Assembly (NCBI RefSeq): GCF_021044935.1
Contig: NZ_JAJNMP010000001.1
Location: 186,001 to 250,000, forward strand
Direction of reading: 5' to 3'
Source: Agromyces cavernae
Lineage (GTDB): Bacteria > Actinomycetota > Actinomycetes > Actinomycetales > Microbacteriaceae
Length of the DNA: 64,000 bases
The first letter of the stretch is position 1. Each line of letters begins with the position of its first letter. The notes beneath the pieces were generated by a model, which searched no databases, was not told where the DNA came from, and saw nothing but the letters and a program-made list of their open reading frames with translations. Positions 16,976 through 26,265 of the stretch are shown here, piece after piece. Made by a program: the position numbers and the translations under genes.

Positions 16976-18368
16976 CGTGACCGGCACGCCGGTCGCCACC
17001 GGCACTCCGCCGACCGGCGTCCGAAGAATCCGGATGCCCCAGAAGCTGCGCAATCTCGAATTCTGGCTGCTGCTCGTGGCCTGCTTCATCAACGCCGCCG
17101 CCATCGTGCTGGTGCAGCTGGGTGCGATGCGGCGCATCGACACGCAATTGGTGCTGCTCGGCGCCGGTCTCTCGGCGCTCGTCTTCGGACTGCACATCGC
17201 GATGCGCTTCGTCGCCCGCGACGCCGACCCGTTCCTCTTGCCGATCGCGACCGTGCTCAACGGGCTCGGGATCGCCATGATCTACCGCATCGACATCGCC
17301 AACGGCGAGGGCGGCTGGGAGTCGGCCGCCGTGCGCCAGATCGCGTGGAGCGCGATCGCGATCATCGCCGCGATCGCGACGATCCTCGTCATCCGCAACC
17401 ACCGCGTGCTGTTCCGGTACACCTACCTCGCCGGGCTCGTCGCGATCGTGCTGCTCCTGCTGCCGCTCGTCCCCGGGCTGGGGCGCGAGGTGAGCGGCGC
17501 GCGCGTGTGGATCGGGTTCGGCGACATCGCCACCTTCCAGCCCGGCGAGATCGCGAAGATCGCCCTCGCCGTGTTCTTCGCCGGATACCTCGTGCGCAAC
17601 CGCGACTCCCTGTCGATGGTGGGCACCAAGTTCCTCGGCATGAAGTTCCCCCGAGCCCGCGACCTCGGGCCGCTGCTCGTCGTCTGGGCGCTGTCGATGT
17701 CGGTCATCGTGTTCCAGCGCGACCTCGGCACCGCGCTCCTGTACTTCGGCCTGTTCCTCGTGATGCTCTACGTCGCCACGAGCCGCATCTCGTGGGTCGT
17801 GCTCGGACTCACGCTGTTCGTCGGCGGCGCCCTCATCGCGAGCCAGACGCTCGACTACGTGGGCAACCGGTTCGCGAACTGGCTCGACCCGCTCAACCCC
17901 GAGCGCTACGAGCAGGAGTTCGGCGGCAGCTACCAACTCGTGCAGGGGCTCTTCGGCCTCGCCAACGGCGGGCTCATCGGCACGGGCTGGGGCCAGGGGC
18001 GACCCGACCTCACGCCGGTGCCGCAGAGCGACTACATCATCGCGAGCCTCGGTGAGGAGCTCGGCCTCGCCGGCGTGTTCGCGATCCTCGCCCTCTACCT
18101 GCTGTTCGTCGCACGCGGATTCCGCATCGGCTTCGCCGGTCAGGACGACTTCGGCAAGCTGCTCGGCGTGGGCCTCGCCTTCGTCGTGGCGCTGCAGGTC
18201 TTCATCGTCGTCGGCGGCGTGACCCGGGTCATCCCGCTCACCGGCCTGACGACGCCGTTCCTCGCGGCCGGTGGTTCGTCGCTCGTCGCGAACTGGATCA
18301 TCGTCGCGCTGCTGCTGCGGCTCTCCGACACGGTCCGCAACCATCCGAGGCTGGTGATCGACGGATGA
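16968..18368 (+). CDS. rodA: Peptidoglycan glycosyltransferase RodA (SEDS family)
   Basis: A 466-residue polytopic SEDS protein that polymerises lipid II during elongation with PbpA. About 10-12 hydrophobic helices are visible. Family motifs include ARVWIGFGDIATFQPGEIAK, VVWALSMSVIVFQRDLGTAL and the C-terminal LTGLTTPFLAAGGSSLVANW. The start is TTG at 16968, with GGAGGA six bases upstream, inside the end of pstP. It overlaps pbpA by four bases. Confidence 0.95.
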   Translation: MSDVTGTPVATGTPPTGVRRIRMPQKLRNLEFWLLLVACFINAAAIVLVQLGAMRRIDTQLVLLGAGLSALVFGLHIAMRFVARDADPFLLPIATVLNGLGIAMIYRIDIANGEGGWESAAVRQIAWSAIAIIAAIATILVIRNHRVLFRYTYLAGLVAIVLLLLPLVPGLGREVSGARVWIGFGDIATFQPGEIAKIALAVFFAGYLVRNRDSLSMVGTKFLGMKFPRARDLGPLLVVWALSMSVIVFQRDLGTALLYFGLFLVMLYVATSRISWVVLGLTLFVGGALIASQTLDYVGNRFANWLDPLNPERYEQEFGGSYQLVQGLFGLANGGLIGTGWGQGRPDLTPVPQSDYIIASLGEELGLAGVFAILALYLLFVARGFRIGFAGQDDFGKLLGVGLAFVVALQVFIVVGGVTRVIPLTGLTTPFLAAGGSSLVANWIIVALLLRLSDTVRNHPRLVIDG

Positions 18369-19819
18369 ACCGGGAACTCAAGCGCGTCTCGATCATCGCG
18401 CTGCTCATGTTCGTCACGCTGCTGGTGTCGTCGACGATCATCCAGTACGTGCAGGCCAGCGCCCTCGCGGCCGACCCGCGCAACGCCCGCACGCTCTACG
18501 AGAGCTACTCGGTCGAGCGCGGCCCGATCCTCGTCGACGGCACGCCGATCGCGTTCTCGCAGCCGAGCGACGACGACTACAAGTTCCAGCGCGTCTACGC
18601 CAGTGGCCCGCTGTATGTGCCGATCACGGGCTATATCCCGGTGAACGGCGAGGCCACGGGGCTCGAGCGATCGCTCAACGACTACCTGAGCGGCCAGTCG
18701 TCGAGCCAGTTCTTCGACTCGCTCAACCGCCTCATCTCGGGTCAGGACCCGATGGGTGCATCCGTCGAGGTCGCCATCGACCCGGTGGCGCAGCAGGCCG
18801 CGTGGGACGCCCTCGGCGACTACACCGGAGCCGTCATCGTCACCGAGCCGTCGACGGGGCGCATCCTCGCGATGGTGACCAAGCCCACCTTCGACCCGAA
18901 CACGCTCGCGGTGCACGACAGCGCGCAGGTGCAGGCCACCTATGACGGCCTGCTCGCCGATCCCATGGATCCGCTCTTCAACCGCGCCACGGGCGGTGAC
19001 ATGAACCCCCCTGGGTCGGTCTTCAAGCTGGTCGTCACCGCCGCCGCGCTCGAATCGGGGCGGTACACCCCAGAGTCGACGTTCCCCAACCCCCCCGAGC
19101 TCACCCTGCCCGGCACCGACGCCGTGGTGCGGAACTCGGGCGGCGGAACCTGCGGCGGCGGCTCCACGGTTACCCTGGCCGACGCCCTGCGGCTCTCGTG
19201 CAACATCCCGTTCGCCGAGCTCGGCATGGAACTCGGCGACAACGCCATCCGCGAGCAGGCCGAGAAGTTCGGCTTCAACAGCGAGTTCCTCATCCCCACC
19301 GCGACCGAGGTCAGCACCTATCCGAGCGGTCTCGACGACCCGCAGACCGCGCTCAGCGCCTTCGGCCAGGGCGACGTCCGGGCGACCCCGCTGCAGATGG
19401 CGCTCGTGTCGGCCGCGATCGCGAACGGCGGCATCGTGATGAACCCCGACCTCGTCGACCAGATCACCGCGCCCGACTTCAGCCCGCTGGAGTCGTTCGA
19501 GCCCAGTGAGTACGGCCGCGCGATCAGCGAGCAGACGGCGAACACCATGGTGCAGATGATGGTCAACGGCGTCGAAAACGGGGCTGCGAGTAATGCAAGA
19601 ATAGACGGCGTCAGTGTGGCCGGTAAGACAGGAACAGCGGAGAACGGCGAGAGTGACCCGTACACTCTCTGGTTCACAGGTTTTGCCCCCGCAGACAATC
19701 CTCAGTATGCAATCACTGTGCTCGTGGAGGACGGCGGAGGACTGGGTCAGGAGGGGTACGGCAATCTCATCGCCGCACCCATCGCAAAGCAGGTACTAGA
19801 GGCGGTGCTGAACAAATGA
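18365..19819 (+). CDS. pbpA: Penicillin-binding transpeptidase PbpA
   Basis: A 484-residue class B penicillin-binding protein, partner of RodA. The N-terminal anchor helix is at about residues 8-30. The transpeptidase domain begins near residue 140. Active motifs are SxxK in PPGSVFKLVV, SCN (LSCNIPFAELG) and KTG (VAGKTGTAENG). It sits in a run of ATGA overlaps between rodA and pknA, so expression is coordinated. The length matches mycobacterial PbpA. Confidence 0.96.
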   Translation: MNRELKRVSIIALLMFVTLLVSSTIIQYVQASALAADPRNARTLYESYSVERGPILVDGTPIAFSQPSDDDYKFQRVYASGPLYVPITGYIPVNGEATGLERSLNDYLSGQSSSQFFDSLNRLISGQDPMGASVEVAIDPVAQQAAWDALGDYTGAVIVTEPSTGRILAMVTKPTFDPNTLAVHDSAQVQATYDGLLADPMDPLFNRATGGDMNPPGSVFKLVVTAAALESGRYTPESTFPNPPELTLPGTDAVVRNSGGGTCGGGSTVTLADALRLSCNIPFAELGMELGDNAIREQAEKFGFNSEFLIPTATEVSTYPSGLDDPQTALSAFGQGDVRATPLQMALVSAAIANGGIVMNPDLVDQITAPDFSPLESFEPSEYGRAISEQTANTMVQMMVNGVENGAASNARIDGVSVAGKTGTAENGESDPYTLWFTGFAPADNPQYAITVLVEDGGGLGQEGYGNLIAAPIAKQVLEAVLNK

Positions 19820-21519
19820 GACCGAGCGCAGGGCTCACCTTCGGGGGGCGCTACGAACTCCAGTCGCGGATCGCGATCGGCGGCATGGGCGAGGTGTGGC
19901 AAGCCACCGACCTCGTGATCGGTCGACAGGTCGCCATCAAGATCCTGAAAGACGAGTACCTGGGCGACCCTGGGTTCCTCGAGCGGTTCCGCGCCGAGGC
20001 GCGCCACGCGGCGCTCGTCAACCACGAGGGCATCGCGAACGTCTTCGACTACGGCGAGGAAGAGGGCAGCGCCTACCTCGTCATGGAGCTCGTCCCCGGT
20101 GAGGCGCTCTCCACGATCCTCGAGCGCGAGCACGTGCTCTCCACCGACAAGGTGCTCGACATCGTCGCCCAGACGGCGTCGGCCCTGCAGGCCGCCCACG
20201 CGGCGGGGCTGGTGCACCGCGACATCAAGCCCGGCAACCTGCTCATCACCCCCGACGGCCGGGTGAAGATCACCGACTTCGGCATCGCGCGCATCGCCGA
20301 CCAGGTGCCGCTCACCGCGACCGGCCAGGTCATGGGCACTGTGCAGTACCTGTCGCCCGAGCAGGCATCGGGTCACCCCGCGTCGCCCACCACCGACATC
20401 TACTCGCTCGGCATCGTGGCGTACGAGGCCCTCGCGGGCCGTCGGCCGTTCACGGGCGAGTCGCAGGTCGCGATCGCCATGGCGCAGATCAACGAGACGC
20501 CGCCCGACCTTCCGGTCACGGTCTCCGAGCCGGTGCGCAACCTCGTCTACTCGTGCATCGCGAAGAACCCCGCCGACCGCCCGCAGTCGGCGGCGCACCT
20601 CGCCCGTGCCGCCACGGCGCTTCGCCGCGGCGACGTGCAGGCCGCCGCGGCGGCCGTGCCCGCCGTGCTCGGTGCCGCCGGCGTCACCGCTGCGACGATG
20701 CTCATGCCGCAGCAGGGGGCCGCAACCGCGGCCACGACCGTGCTTCCCTCCGCTGTTCCGCCCGATGGCGAGCCCCTCGAAGAGGGCGAGGGCGAGAAGA
20801 AGAAGCGCAGCCCCTGGACCTGGCCGCTGATCGTGCTCATCGCCCTGCTCGCAATCGTGCTCATCGGCACGATCATCGCGTTCGCGTTGAACGCGGGCAA
20901 CGACACGCCCCGCACGACGGCGCCGTCGACGCCTCCGCCGACGGCGACCGACACGCCCACTCCGACTCCGACACCCACCCCGACCGAGGAGGCACCCACG
21001 ACCGCGCAGATCAACCCCGGCGACTTCGTCGGACTCTCGGCCGACGAGGCGAGCCAGAAGCTTCGCGATCTCGGCATGGTCGCGAACGCCGTCGAGGGCA
21101 ACGCAGCCACGTCGCCCGACCAGGCGGGCATCGTCTACGCGGTGAACCCCACCGGCCCCGTGACCATCGGCAGCGAGGTCACCATTACCTACTACGCCGC
21201 TCCCGAGACGCCCGCGGCTCCCTCGGCGGCCCCGACCGTCGACCCGACCGAGGTTCGCAACGGCGAATCGTTCCGGGTCTCGTGGCCCGCAGCGACCTGC
21301 CCGGCCGGCCAGACGCTCTCGGGCTACCAGGTCGCCATCGACGGTCCGGCCGACGCCGCTCCGCCGCTCGGAGCCGAAGCGAGGGACGTCACGATCAGCA
21401 CGACCGGTGAGGGCACGGTCAACGTGACCTACCAGTACTTCTGCGGCCAGCTCAGCTCCCCATCGTCGCCCGCCACCGCGGTGAACGTGATCGCCGGGCC
21501 CGACACCAGCAGCGAGTAG
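19816..21519 (+). CDS. pknA: Ser/Thr protein kinase PknA-like, with one PASTA domain
   Basis: A 567-residue membrane kinase. The kinase domain (about 12-270) has the glycine loop IGGMGEVW, Lys42, HRD Asp136 (VHRDIKPGN) and the DFG Asp154. A transmembrane helix lies at about 335-357, then a Thr/Pro-rich linker of TPTPTP type. One PASTA domain (about 395-460) and a fibronectin-like C-terminal stretch follow. Mycobacterial PknA lacks PASTA domains, so assignment as pknA rests on operon position. It overlaps pbpA by four bases and would phosphorylate division and wall-synthesis proteins. Confidence 0.92.
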   Translation: MRPSAGLTFGGRYELQSRIAIGGMGEVWQATDLVIGRQVAIKILKDEYLGDPGFLERFRAEARHAALVNHEGIANVFDYGEEEGSAYLVMELVPGEALSTILEREHVLSTDKVLDIVAQTASALQAAHAAGLVHRDIKPGNLLITPDGRVKITDFGIARIADQVPLTATGQVMGTVQYLSPEQASGHPASPTTDIYSLGIVAYEALAGRRPFTGESQVAIAMAQINETPPDLPVTVSEPVRNLVYSCIAKNPADRPQSAAHLARAATALRRGDVQAAAAAVPAVLGAAGVTAATMLMPQQGAATAATTVLPSAVPPDGEPLEEGEGEKKKRSPWTWPLIVLIALLAIVLIGTIIAFALNAGNDTPRTTAPSTPPPTATDTPTPTPTPTPTEEAPTTAQINPGDFVGLSADEASQKLRDLGMVANAVEGNAATSPDQAGIVYAVNPTGPVTIGSEVTITYYAAPETPAAPSAAPTVDPTEVRNGESFRVSWPAATCPAGQTLSGYQVAIDGPADAAPPLGAEARDVTISTTGEGTVNVTYQYFCGQLSSPSSPATAVNVIAGPDTSSE

Positions 21520-21533
21520 ACCGAACGCATCGC

Positions 21534-21553
21534 GGGCCGTCATATGGCGGCCC
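21534..21553. promoter_or_regulatory. Intra-operon hairpin between pknA and pknB
   Basis: gggccgt-cat / atg-gcggccc forms a nearly perfect 20-base palindrome in the 81-base pknA-pknB gap. This is the only substantial gap in an otherwise overlapping operon. It could be an attenuator or an RNA-processing site; there is no U tract. Confidence 0.4.
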
Positions 21554-21600
21554 GACACCGACACGACGACCACGAGGAGCCATGAAAGGAGCCGCGCACC

Positions 21601-23295
21601 GTGAGTGATGAAGGACGAGTCCTCGCCGGGCGATATCGCGTGGGCTCGCTCATCGGGCGCGGCGGAATGGCCGACGTGCATGTCGGCACCGACACCCGCC
21701 TGGGCCGCCAGGTCGCCATCAAGCTGCTGAAGCCGCAGCTCGCGACCGACCCGGCGTTCCGCATGCGGTTCCGCCAAGAGGCACAGTCGGCGGCGCGCAT
21801 GGCGCACCCCACCATCGTGCGCGTCTTCGATGCCGGCGAAGAGACGGTCGTCGACGCCTCGGGGCACGAGGTGCAGCTGCCGTTCATCATCATGGAGTTC
21901 GTCGAGGGCCGCCTGCTCAAGGACATCATCCACGACGGCCCGCTCGAGCCCGCGGCGGCGGTGCGCGTCATCGACGGCGTGCTCACCGCGCTCGAGTACT
22001 CGCACCGCGCCGGCGTCGTGCACCGCGACATCAAGCCGGGCAACATCATGATCACCACCACCGGCCAGGTGAAGGTCATGGACTTCGGCATCGCACGCGC
22101 CGTCTCCGACTCGGCGACCACGGTCGCGCAGACCACCGCGATCCTCGGCACCGCGTCGTACTTCTCGCCCGAGCAGGCCAAGGGCGAGACGGTCGACGCG
22201 CGTACCGACCTGTACTCGACCGGTGTCGTCCTGTTCGAGATGCTCACCGGCCGCCCGCCGTTCCGAGGCGACACACCCGTCGCCGTCGCGTACCAGCACG
22301 TCAGCGAGCGACCCGTCAAGCCCAGCGTGATCAACCCGAAGGTGTCACCGGCGCTCGACTCGGTGGTGTTGCATGCACTCGCCAAGAACCGCGACGAGCG
22401 CTACCAGACCGCCGTCGAGTTCCGCACCGACGTCGACACCGCGGCCGCCGGCCGCGTGCCCGTGCACCAGAAGCCGAGCGAGTCGCAATTGCTGTTCGGG
22501 GCGCCCACCGCGTCGCTCTCGAGCTCCGAGCTGGCACTGCGACAGCTCACCGAAGACGAGACGATGGCGCGCACGCAGCGGCGCCCCCCGGCGATCTGGA
22601 TCTGGTCGGGCATCATCGGCGTCGTCGTCATCGTCATCGCCGTCATGTACTGGGCGTTCAACCTGCAACCGGCAGACGACCTTCCCTCGAACGCCCGCAA
22701 GGTACCCGTGCTGACCGGCATGACCTACGAGGCGGCCGTCGAACAGCTCGCCGCCGTGGGGCTGCCCGCGACGAGAGTCGACGAGACGAACGATACCGTG
22801 CCCGCGGGCGAGGTCATCGGCACCGTCCCCGCCGCCGACGAGATCGTCGATGCCGGTGCGGTCATCACGGTGCACGTCTCGACCGGCCGTGAGGCGGTCG
22901 CCGTGCCCGAGATGACGAACATGACCCTCGCCGACGCGAAGGCGGCGCTCGAGGCCGCGGGCCTGGTCGCCGGACAAGAGACGCGCGAGTACTCGCCCAC
23001 CGTCGCCGCAGACACGGTGCTGTCGACCTCGCCCGAGGCCGGCGCGTCGGTCGAGATGGGCTCGACGGTGCAGTTCGTGCTCTCCAACGGGATGGTGCTG
23101 CTCCCCGACCTCACCGGGCAGACGCTCGCTGCGGCATCCGACTACCTGATGGCCGACAACCTGCAGCTGAACCCGGTTCCGGTTCCCGACGCGGCGTGCC
23201 CGACCGCGCCCGGATCGCCGATCACGCACCAGTCGCTGGCCCCCGGCGACGTTCCGCAGCATTCCGACGTGCAGCTCACCTACTGCGCCGGCTGA
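21601..23295 (+). CDS. pknB: Ser/Thr protein kinase PknB with three PASTA domains
   Basis: A 564-residue kinase controlling peptidoglycan synthesis and division. The kinase domain (about 9-275) has IGRGGMADV, Lys41, HRD Asp143 and DFG Asp161. The membrane helix is at about 331-353 (IWIWSGIIGVVVIVIAVMYW). Three extracellular PASTA repeats follow (about 365-430, 433-500 and 501-564); these sense muropeptides or lipid II in relatives. The C-terminal repeat contains two cysteines (AACPTAP, LTYCAG) that could form a disulphide. The start is GTG at 21601 with AAGGAG upstream. It is the last gene of the cluster. Confidence 0.95.
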   Translation: MSDEGRVLAGRYRVGSLIGRGGMADVHVGTDTRLGRQVAIKLLKPQLATDPAFRMRFRQEAQSAARMAHPTIVRVFDAGEETVVDASGHEVQLPFIIMEFVEGRLLKDIIHDGPLEPAAAVRVIDGVLTALEYSHRAGVVHRDIKPGNIMITTTGQVKVMDFGIARAVSDSATTVAQTTAILGTASYFSPEQAKGETVDARTDLYSTGVVLFEMLTGRPPFRGDTPVAVAYQHVSERPVKPSVINPKVSPALDSVVLHALAKNRDERYQTAVEFRTDVDTAAAGRVPVHQKPSESQLLFGAPTASLSSSELALRQLTEDETMARTQRRPPAIWIWSGIIGVVVIVIAVMYWAFNLQPADDLPSNARKVPVLTGMTYEAAVEQLAAVGLPATRVDETNDTVPAGEVIGTVPAADEIVDAGAVITVHVSTGREAVAVPEMTNMTLADAKAALEAAGLVAGQETREYSPTVAADTVLSTSPEAGASVEMGSTVQFVLSNGMVLLPDLTGQTLAAASDYLMADNLQLNPVPVPDAACPTAPGSPITHQSLAPGDVPQHSDVQLTYCAG

Positions 23296-23453
23296 GCGGC
23301 GGCGCCTCGTCGCGCGCCTCCTGGGCGCGCGCCTCCTGGGCGCGCGCCTCGTCGGGAGCGCCGCCTTGTCGGGAGCGCGCCGAGAGTGCACTCAACGCCC
23401 CCGCCACGGGCATCGACCGCACTCTCGGCGCACCGAAGCGCCCGCGGAAGCGC
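23296..23453. terminator. Bidirectional hairpin and GC-rich tandem repeat between pknB and pabA/trpG
   Basis: GCGCCGAGAGTGC (23377-23389) and GCACTCTCGGCGC (23419-23431) are perfect 13-base arms with a 29-base loop, placed between convergent genes. Just upstream, about 23311-23355, a 15-base unit of the type gcgcgcctcctgggc repeats two to three times. The hairpin is a likely terminator for both directions. Confidence 0.6.
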
Positions 23454-24095
23454 CTACGCCGTCGGGCGCACCAGCGGGTTCAGGTCCACCGCGCGCTCAC
23501 GCGCCTCGGGCAGCCCGGCCACGGCGAGCCAGTTGCCGAGCATGCGGTAGCCGCCCTCGGTGAGCACCGACTCGGGGTGGAACTGCACGCCGTAGATCGG
23601 CGCGGTCACGTGCCGCAATCCCATGATGACGCCGCCCTGAGTGCGGCTCGTCACGACGAGCTCGGCCGGCATGGTGCCGTCGACGATGGCGAGCGAGTGG
23701 TAGCGCGTCGCCGTGAACGGGTGCGGCACGCCCTCGTAGAACGGGCTGGAGTCGTGCTCGATGCGCGAGGTCTTGCCGTGCATGAGCTCCTCGGCGTTCG
23801 TGACGACGGCGCCGAACGCCTCGGCGATCGCCTGGTGCCCGAGGCACACGCCGAGGATCGGCTGCCCGGTCGCGAGCGCGGCCTCGACCACGGGGATCGA
23901 GACCCCCGCGTCGGCCGGCTTGCCGGGACCCGGCGAGATGAGCACGCCGTCGTATTCGGCGATCTTCGCGGGCACGTCCGCGACGTCGATATCGTCGTTG
24001 CGCACGACCTCGGTCTCGGCGCCGAGCTCCTGCAGGTAGCCGTTCAGCGTGTAGACGAAGCTGTCGTAGTTGTCGATGACGAGGATTCTGGTCAT
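23454..24095 (-). CDS. pabA: Glutamine amidotransferase of anthranilate/aminodeoxychorismate synthase
   Basis: A 213-residue class I glutamine amidotransferase that supplies ammonia for p-aminobenzoate or tryptophan synthesis. The catalytic Cys84 lies in GVCLGHQA, with the HPE pair in GVQFHPESVLTEGG; the N-terminus ILVIDNYDSFVYTL is typical of TrpG/PabA. No synthase subunit is adjacent, so the pathway cannot be fixed; the same position in mycobacteria is annotated trpG. It overlaps the small membrane protein upstream by four bases, forming a short operon with sortase E. Confidence 0.92.
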   Translation of the reverse strand: MTRILVIDNYDSFVYTLNGYLQELGAETEVVRNDDIDVADVPAKIAEYDGVLISPGPGKPADAGVSIPVVEAALATGQPILGVCLGHQAIAEAFGAVVTNAEELMHGKTSRIEHDSSPFYEGVPHPFTATRYHSLAIVDGTMPAELVVTSRTQGGVIMGLRHVTAPIYGVQFHPESVLTEGGYRMLGNWLAVAGLPEARERAVDLNPLVRPTA

Positions 24096-24259
24096 GGTCC
24101 CTCCACGGTGACGTTGACGGGGTTGAGGATCGCGTCGGCCCACGGGAACGCCCACGTGAAGAGCGCGAAGACGACGGCCGCCGCGAGCACGAGCAGCAGG
24201 ATGACCCGGAGCCAGGTCGGCCCGGGAAGGATGCGCCAGAGGGCACCGTACACGGTCAT
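24092..24259 (-). CDS. Small single-span membrane protein between sortase and pabA
   Basis: A 55-residue protein with one central hydrophobic helix (WLRVILLLVLAAAVVFALFT). It overlaps the sortase gene and pabA by four bases each (ATGA at both ends), so it is certainly translated within that operon. Small proteins at this position are common in Microbacteriaceae but have no known function. Confidence 0.85.
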   Translation of the reverse strand: MTVYGALWRILPGPTWLRVILLLVLAAAVVFALFTWAFPWADAILNPVNVTVEGP

Positions 24260-25053
24260 GCCCCCCAACTCGCGACGACGTCGGCGATCTCGGCCGGCGC
24301 GCCGGCCTCGGCGGGTTGCCACGACTCGAGCACTCCGTAGGCGATGACGCGCTCGTCGGTCGAGTAGAGCGGGTTGCAGCTCGTGAGCGTGATGATGCGG
24401 TCGGTGGGCGTCGACTCGGGGTGGTGCGGCACGGGGGCGAGCACCTCGACCGTCTCGGGTGTCACGTACTCGAGGTCGCGGAAGCGGTAGGTGTACCAAC
24501 CGTCCTTCGTCTGCACGTAGATCGCGTCGCCGAGCTGCAGCTGGTCGATCTCGTGCATGCCTCCGCCGTAGGCGCTGCGGTGCGAGGCGATCGCGAAGTT
24601 CCCGATCTCGCCGGGAGCCTGTGTTCCGGGGTAGTGCCCGACCCCGAGTTCGATGCTGTTGAGCACGTCGAGGCCGGTGCCCTCGGCGATCGTTCGCTGC
24701 GAGTCTTCGCCGAACCGCGGCACGTACATCACGGCGAAGGCCTCGGCGTTCGCGTGCTTCGTGGTGTCGACGATCGGCTCACCGTACTGCTGTGCTGCGA
24801 CCGCGCCGCCGGCACCGGCCGCGCGGCGCTGCTCGTCCCACTGCGAGCTGAGCTGCGCCGCCGCGCTCGACTGCTCCCCGGCCATGATCGCGTCGTTCCA
24901 CCACAGCTGCCACGCGAGGAACAGCAGGATGACCGCGCCGGCCGTGAGCAGCAACTCGCCGAGGACGCCGACGGCGCTGACGCCGCGCCGTCGTCTCGGG
25001 CGTCGTGGGGATTCGTCCACGGGCCCACGCTCGGCAGGCTGCGACACGGACAT
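24256..25053 (-). CDS. srtE: Class E sortase
   Basis: A 265-residue membrane-anchored transpeptidase that attaches surface proteins to peptidoglycan. A basic cytoplasmic tail precedes the signal anchor (about 27-50, GVLGELLLTAGAVILLFLAW). Catalytic residues are His in IASHRSAYG and Cys in ITLTSCNPLYSTDERVIAYG, the latter also supplying the conserved arginine. ATG at 25053 is preceded by a -10-like TAGAAT seven bases upstream, which predicts a leaderless transcript. Substrates, expected to carry LAxTG-type motifs, are not in this window. Confidence 0.93.
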   Translation of the reverse strand: MSVSQPAERGPVDESPRRPRRRRGVSAVGVLGELLLTAGAVILLFLAWQLWWNDAIMAGEQSSAAAQLSSQWDEQRRAAGAGGAVAAQQYGEPIVDTTKHANAEAFAVMYVPRFGEDSQRTIAEGTGLDVLNSIELGVGHYPGTQAPGEIGNFAIASHRSAYGGGMHEIDQLQLGDAIYVQTKDGWYTYRFRDLEYVTPETVEVLAPVPHHPESTPTDRIITLTSCNPLYSTDERVIAYGVLESWQPAEAGAPAEIADVVASWGA

Positions 25054-25095
25054 GGGAGCGATTCTATTCTGCGACGTTGTGACGACGCCCGGCGG

Positions 25096-25794
25096 TCACC
25101 GGGTCCCGGCGCCGGTGATGATTCCCAGCGCGAGGACGATGATCAGTCCGTTGAAGAAGAAGCTCAGGATGGAGTGCCCGACGACCCGCCATCGGATCCG
25201 GGAACTGTTCACCTCGACGTCAGAGGTGGCGAAGGTCGTGCCGATAGTGAACGCGAAGTAGACGAAGTCGGTGATCCCTGGCACCGGTGTCTCCGGGAAC
25301 CGCATCGCAGGCTGGTCCTCACGGTAGTACAACGGATGGTACGACTGCGCGTACCCCCAGTGCAGCAATCCCCAGGCGAGGATCATCGCCCACACCCCGA
25401 TGATGTCGATCAGCGGCCCGAACTCGTCGCTGGGGTCGAGGAAGACGTGCTGCAGCGCGGCGCCGACGCCGACCAGGCTGGCGAGGATCGCGGCCACGAG
25501 CGAGAAGAGATGGGTGACGGGATTGAGCTCGAAGCGCGTCGGACGCCGAGCCGGCTTCCAGTGCCGTCGGAGGCCGAGAGCGATCGCGACGACCGAACCG
25601 TACACCGTCCCGAGCACGCACCACCCGAGCAGCAGGACCACCGACGACGCCTCATCGGACGCCGTGAGGAAGCCCAGCCCGAGCAGCAGGAGCAGGAGTT
25701 GGACCATCAGGCTCCCGATGTACCCGACGAACCAGTGCACGGGCGGGCGAGGGGGTCGCTCGTGGGGTCGCCGCCCCGGCTCCCCCGCCGTCAT
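25096..25794 (-). CDS. DUF1345 family membrane protein
   Basis: A 232-residue polytopic protein with about five hydrophobic helices. The C-terminal signature VYFAFTIGTTFATSDVEVNS followed by RWRVVGHSILSFFFN is characteristic of DUF1345, a family distantly like two-pore channels but of unknown function. ATG at 25794 is chosen; the open frame upstream is non-homologous. It lies between sortase E and crgA, oppositely oriented to crgA. Confidence 0.85.
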   Translation of the reverse strand: MTAGEPGRRPHERPPRPPVHWFVGYIGSLMVQLLLLLLGLGFLTASDEASSVVLLLGWCVLGTVYGSVVAIALGLRRHWKPARRPTRFELNPVTHLFSLVAAILASLVGVGAALQHVFLDPSDEFGPLIDIIGVWAMILAWGLLHWGYAQSYHPLYYREDQPAMRFPETPVPGITDFVYFAFTIGTTFATSDVEVNSSRIRWRVVGHSILSFFFNGLIIVLALGIITGAGTR

Positions 25795-25929
25795 CCGCGT
25801 TCCCGACACAAGGCCATCCAAGCGATGCCCGAAGCGATCCCATTCCCGACGCGCCGGAAGCCCCCGACCCACTTCGAAGCTCCGCCTCGGGCGGCGAAGC
25901 CCGCGCTGCGTCCGCGCGGTTCCCTCAGA

Positions 25930-25942
25930 TAGAATCGCCCCC
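25930..25942 (+). promoter_or_regulatory. crgA -10 element, leaderless
   Basis: TAGAAT at 25930-25935 ends seven bases before the crgA ATG at 25943. The same TAGAATCGC-CCCATG layout precedes the sortase gene on the other strand. No purine-rich ribosome site is present, which supports a leaderless mRNA. Confidence 0.6.
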
Positions 25943-26182
25943 ATGGCACGTGCAAAATCATCGAAGCCCGAGCGCGCTGAAGCGACGAGTGGCGAAGAGG
26001 CTCCGAACCCGGTCTGGTTCAAGCCCGTCATGTTCGGCTTCATGCTGATCGGGCTCGCCTGGATCATCGTCTTCTACGTGAGCCAGGGGCGCTTCCCGAT
26101 TCCCGACCTCGGCTCGTGGAACATCCTGATCGGCTTCGGCATCGCCTTCATCGGCTTCCTCATGACCACACGCTGGCGCTGA
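25943..26182 (+). CDS. crgA: Cell division protein CrgA
   Basis: A 79-residue membrane protein with two transmembrane helices (about 28-48 and 58-75). The motif NPVWFKPVMFGFMLIGLAWI and the C-terminal GFLMTTRWR are typical. CrgA is an actinobacterial divisome protein that recruits FtsI and interacts with FtsZ and wall enzymes. Its place near the pknB cluster is conserved. It converges on the rhomboid gene across a region rich in DnaA boxes. Confidence 0.96.
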   Translation: MARAKSSKPERAEATSGEEAPNPVWFKPVMFGFMLIGLAWIIVFYVSQGRFPIPDLGSWNILIGFGIAFIGFLMTTRWR

Positions 26183-26265
26183 CTTCGTCGGCCGGCGATT
26201 CGCGCGACGGGCGGGTGCTGCGGCATCCGCCCGTCTGCATGCCTACGCGGGCATCTCACCCGGAG

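Noticed and set aside
19747-22299. 850-codon minus-strand frame opposite pknA/pknB
   Set aside because: Antisense shadow; the plus-strand kinases have complete catalytic motifs.
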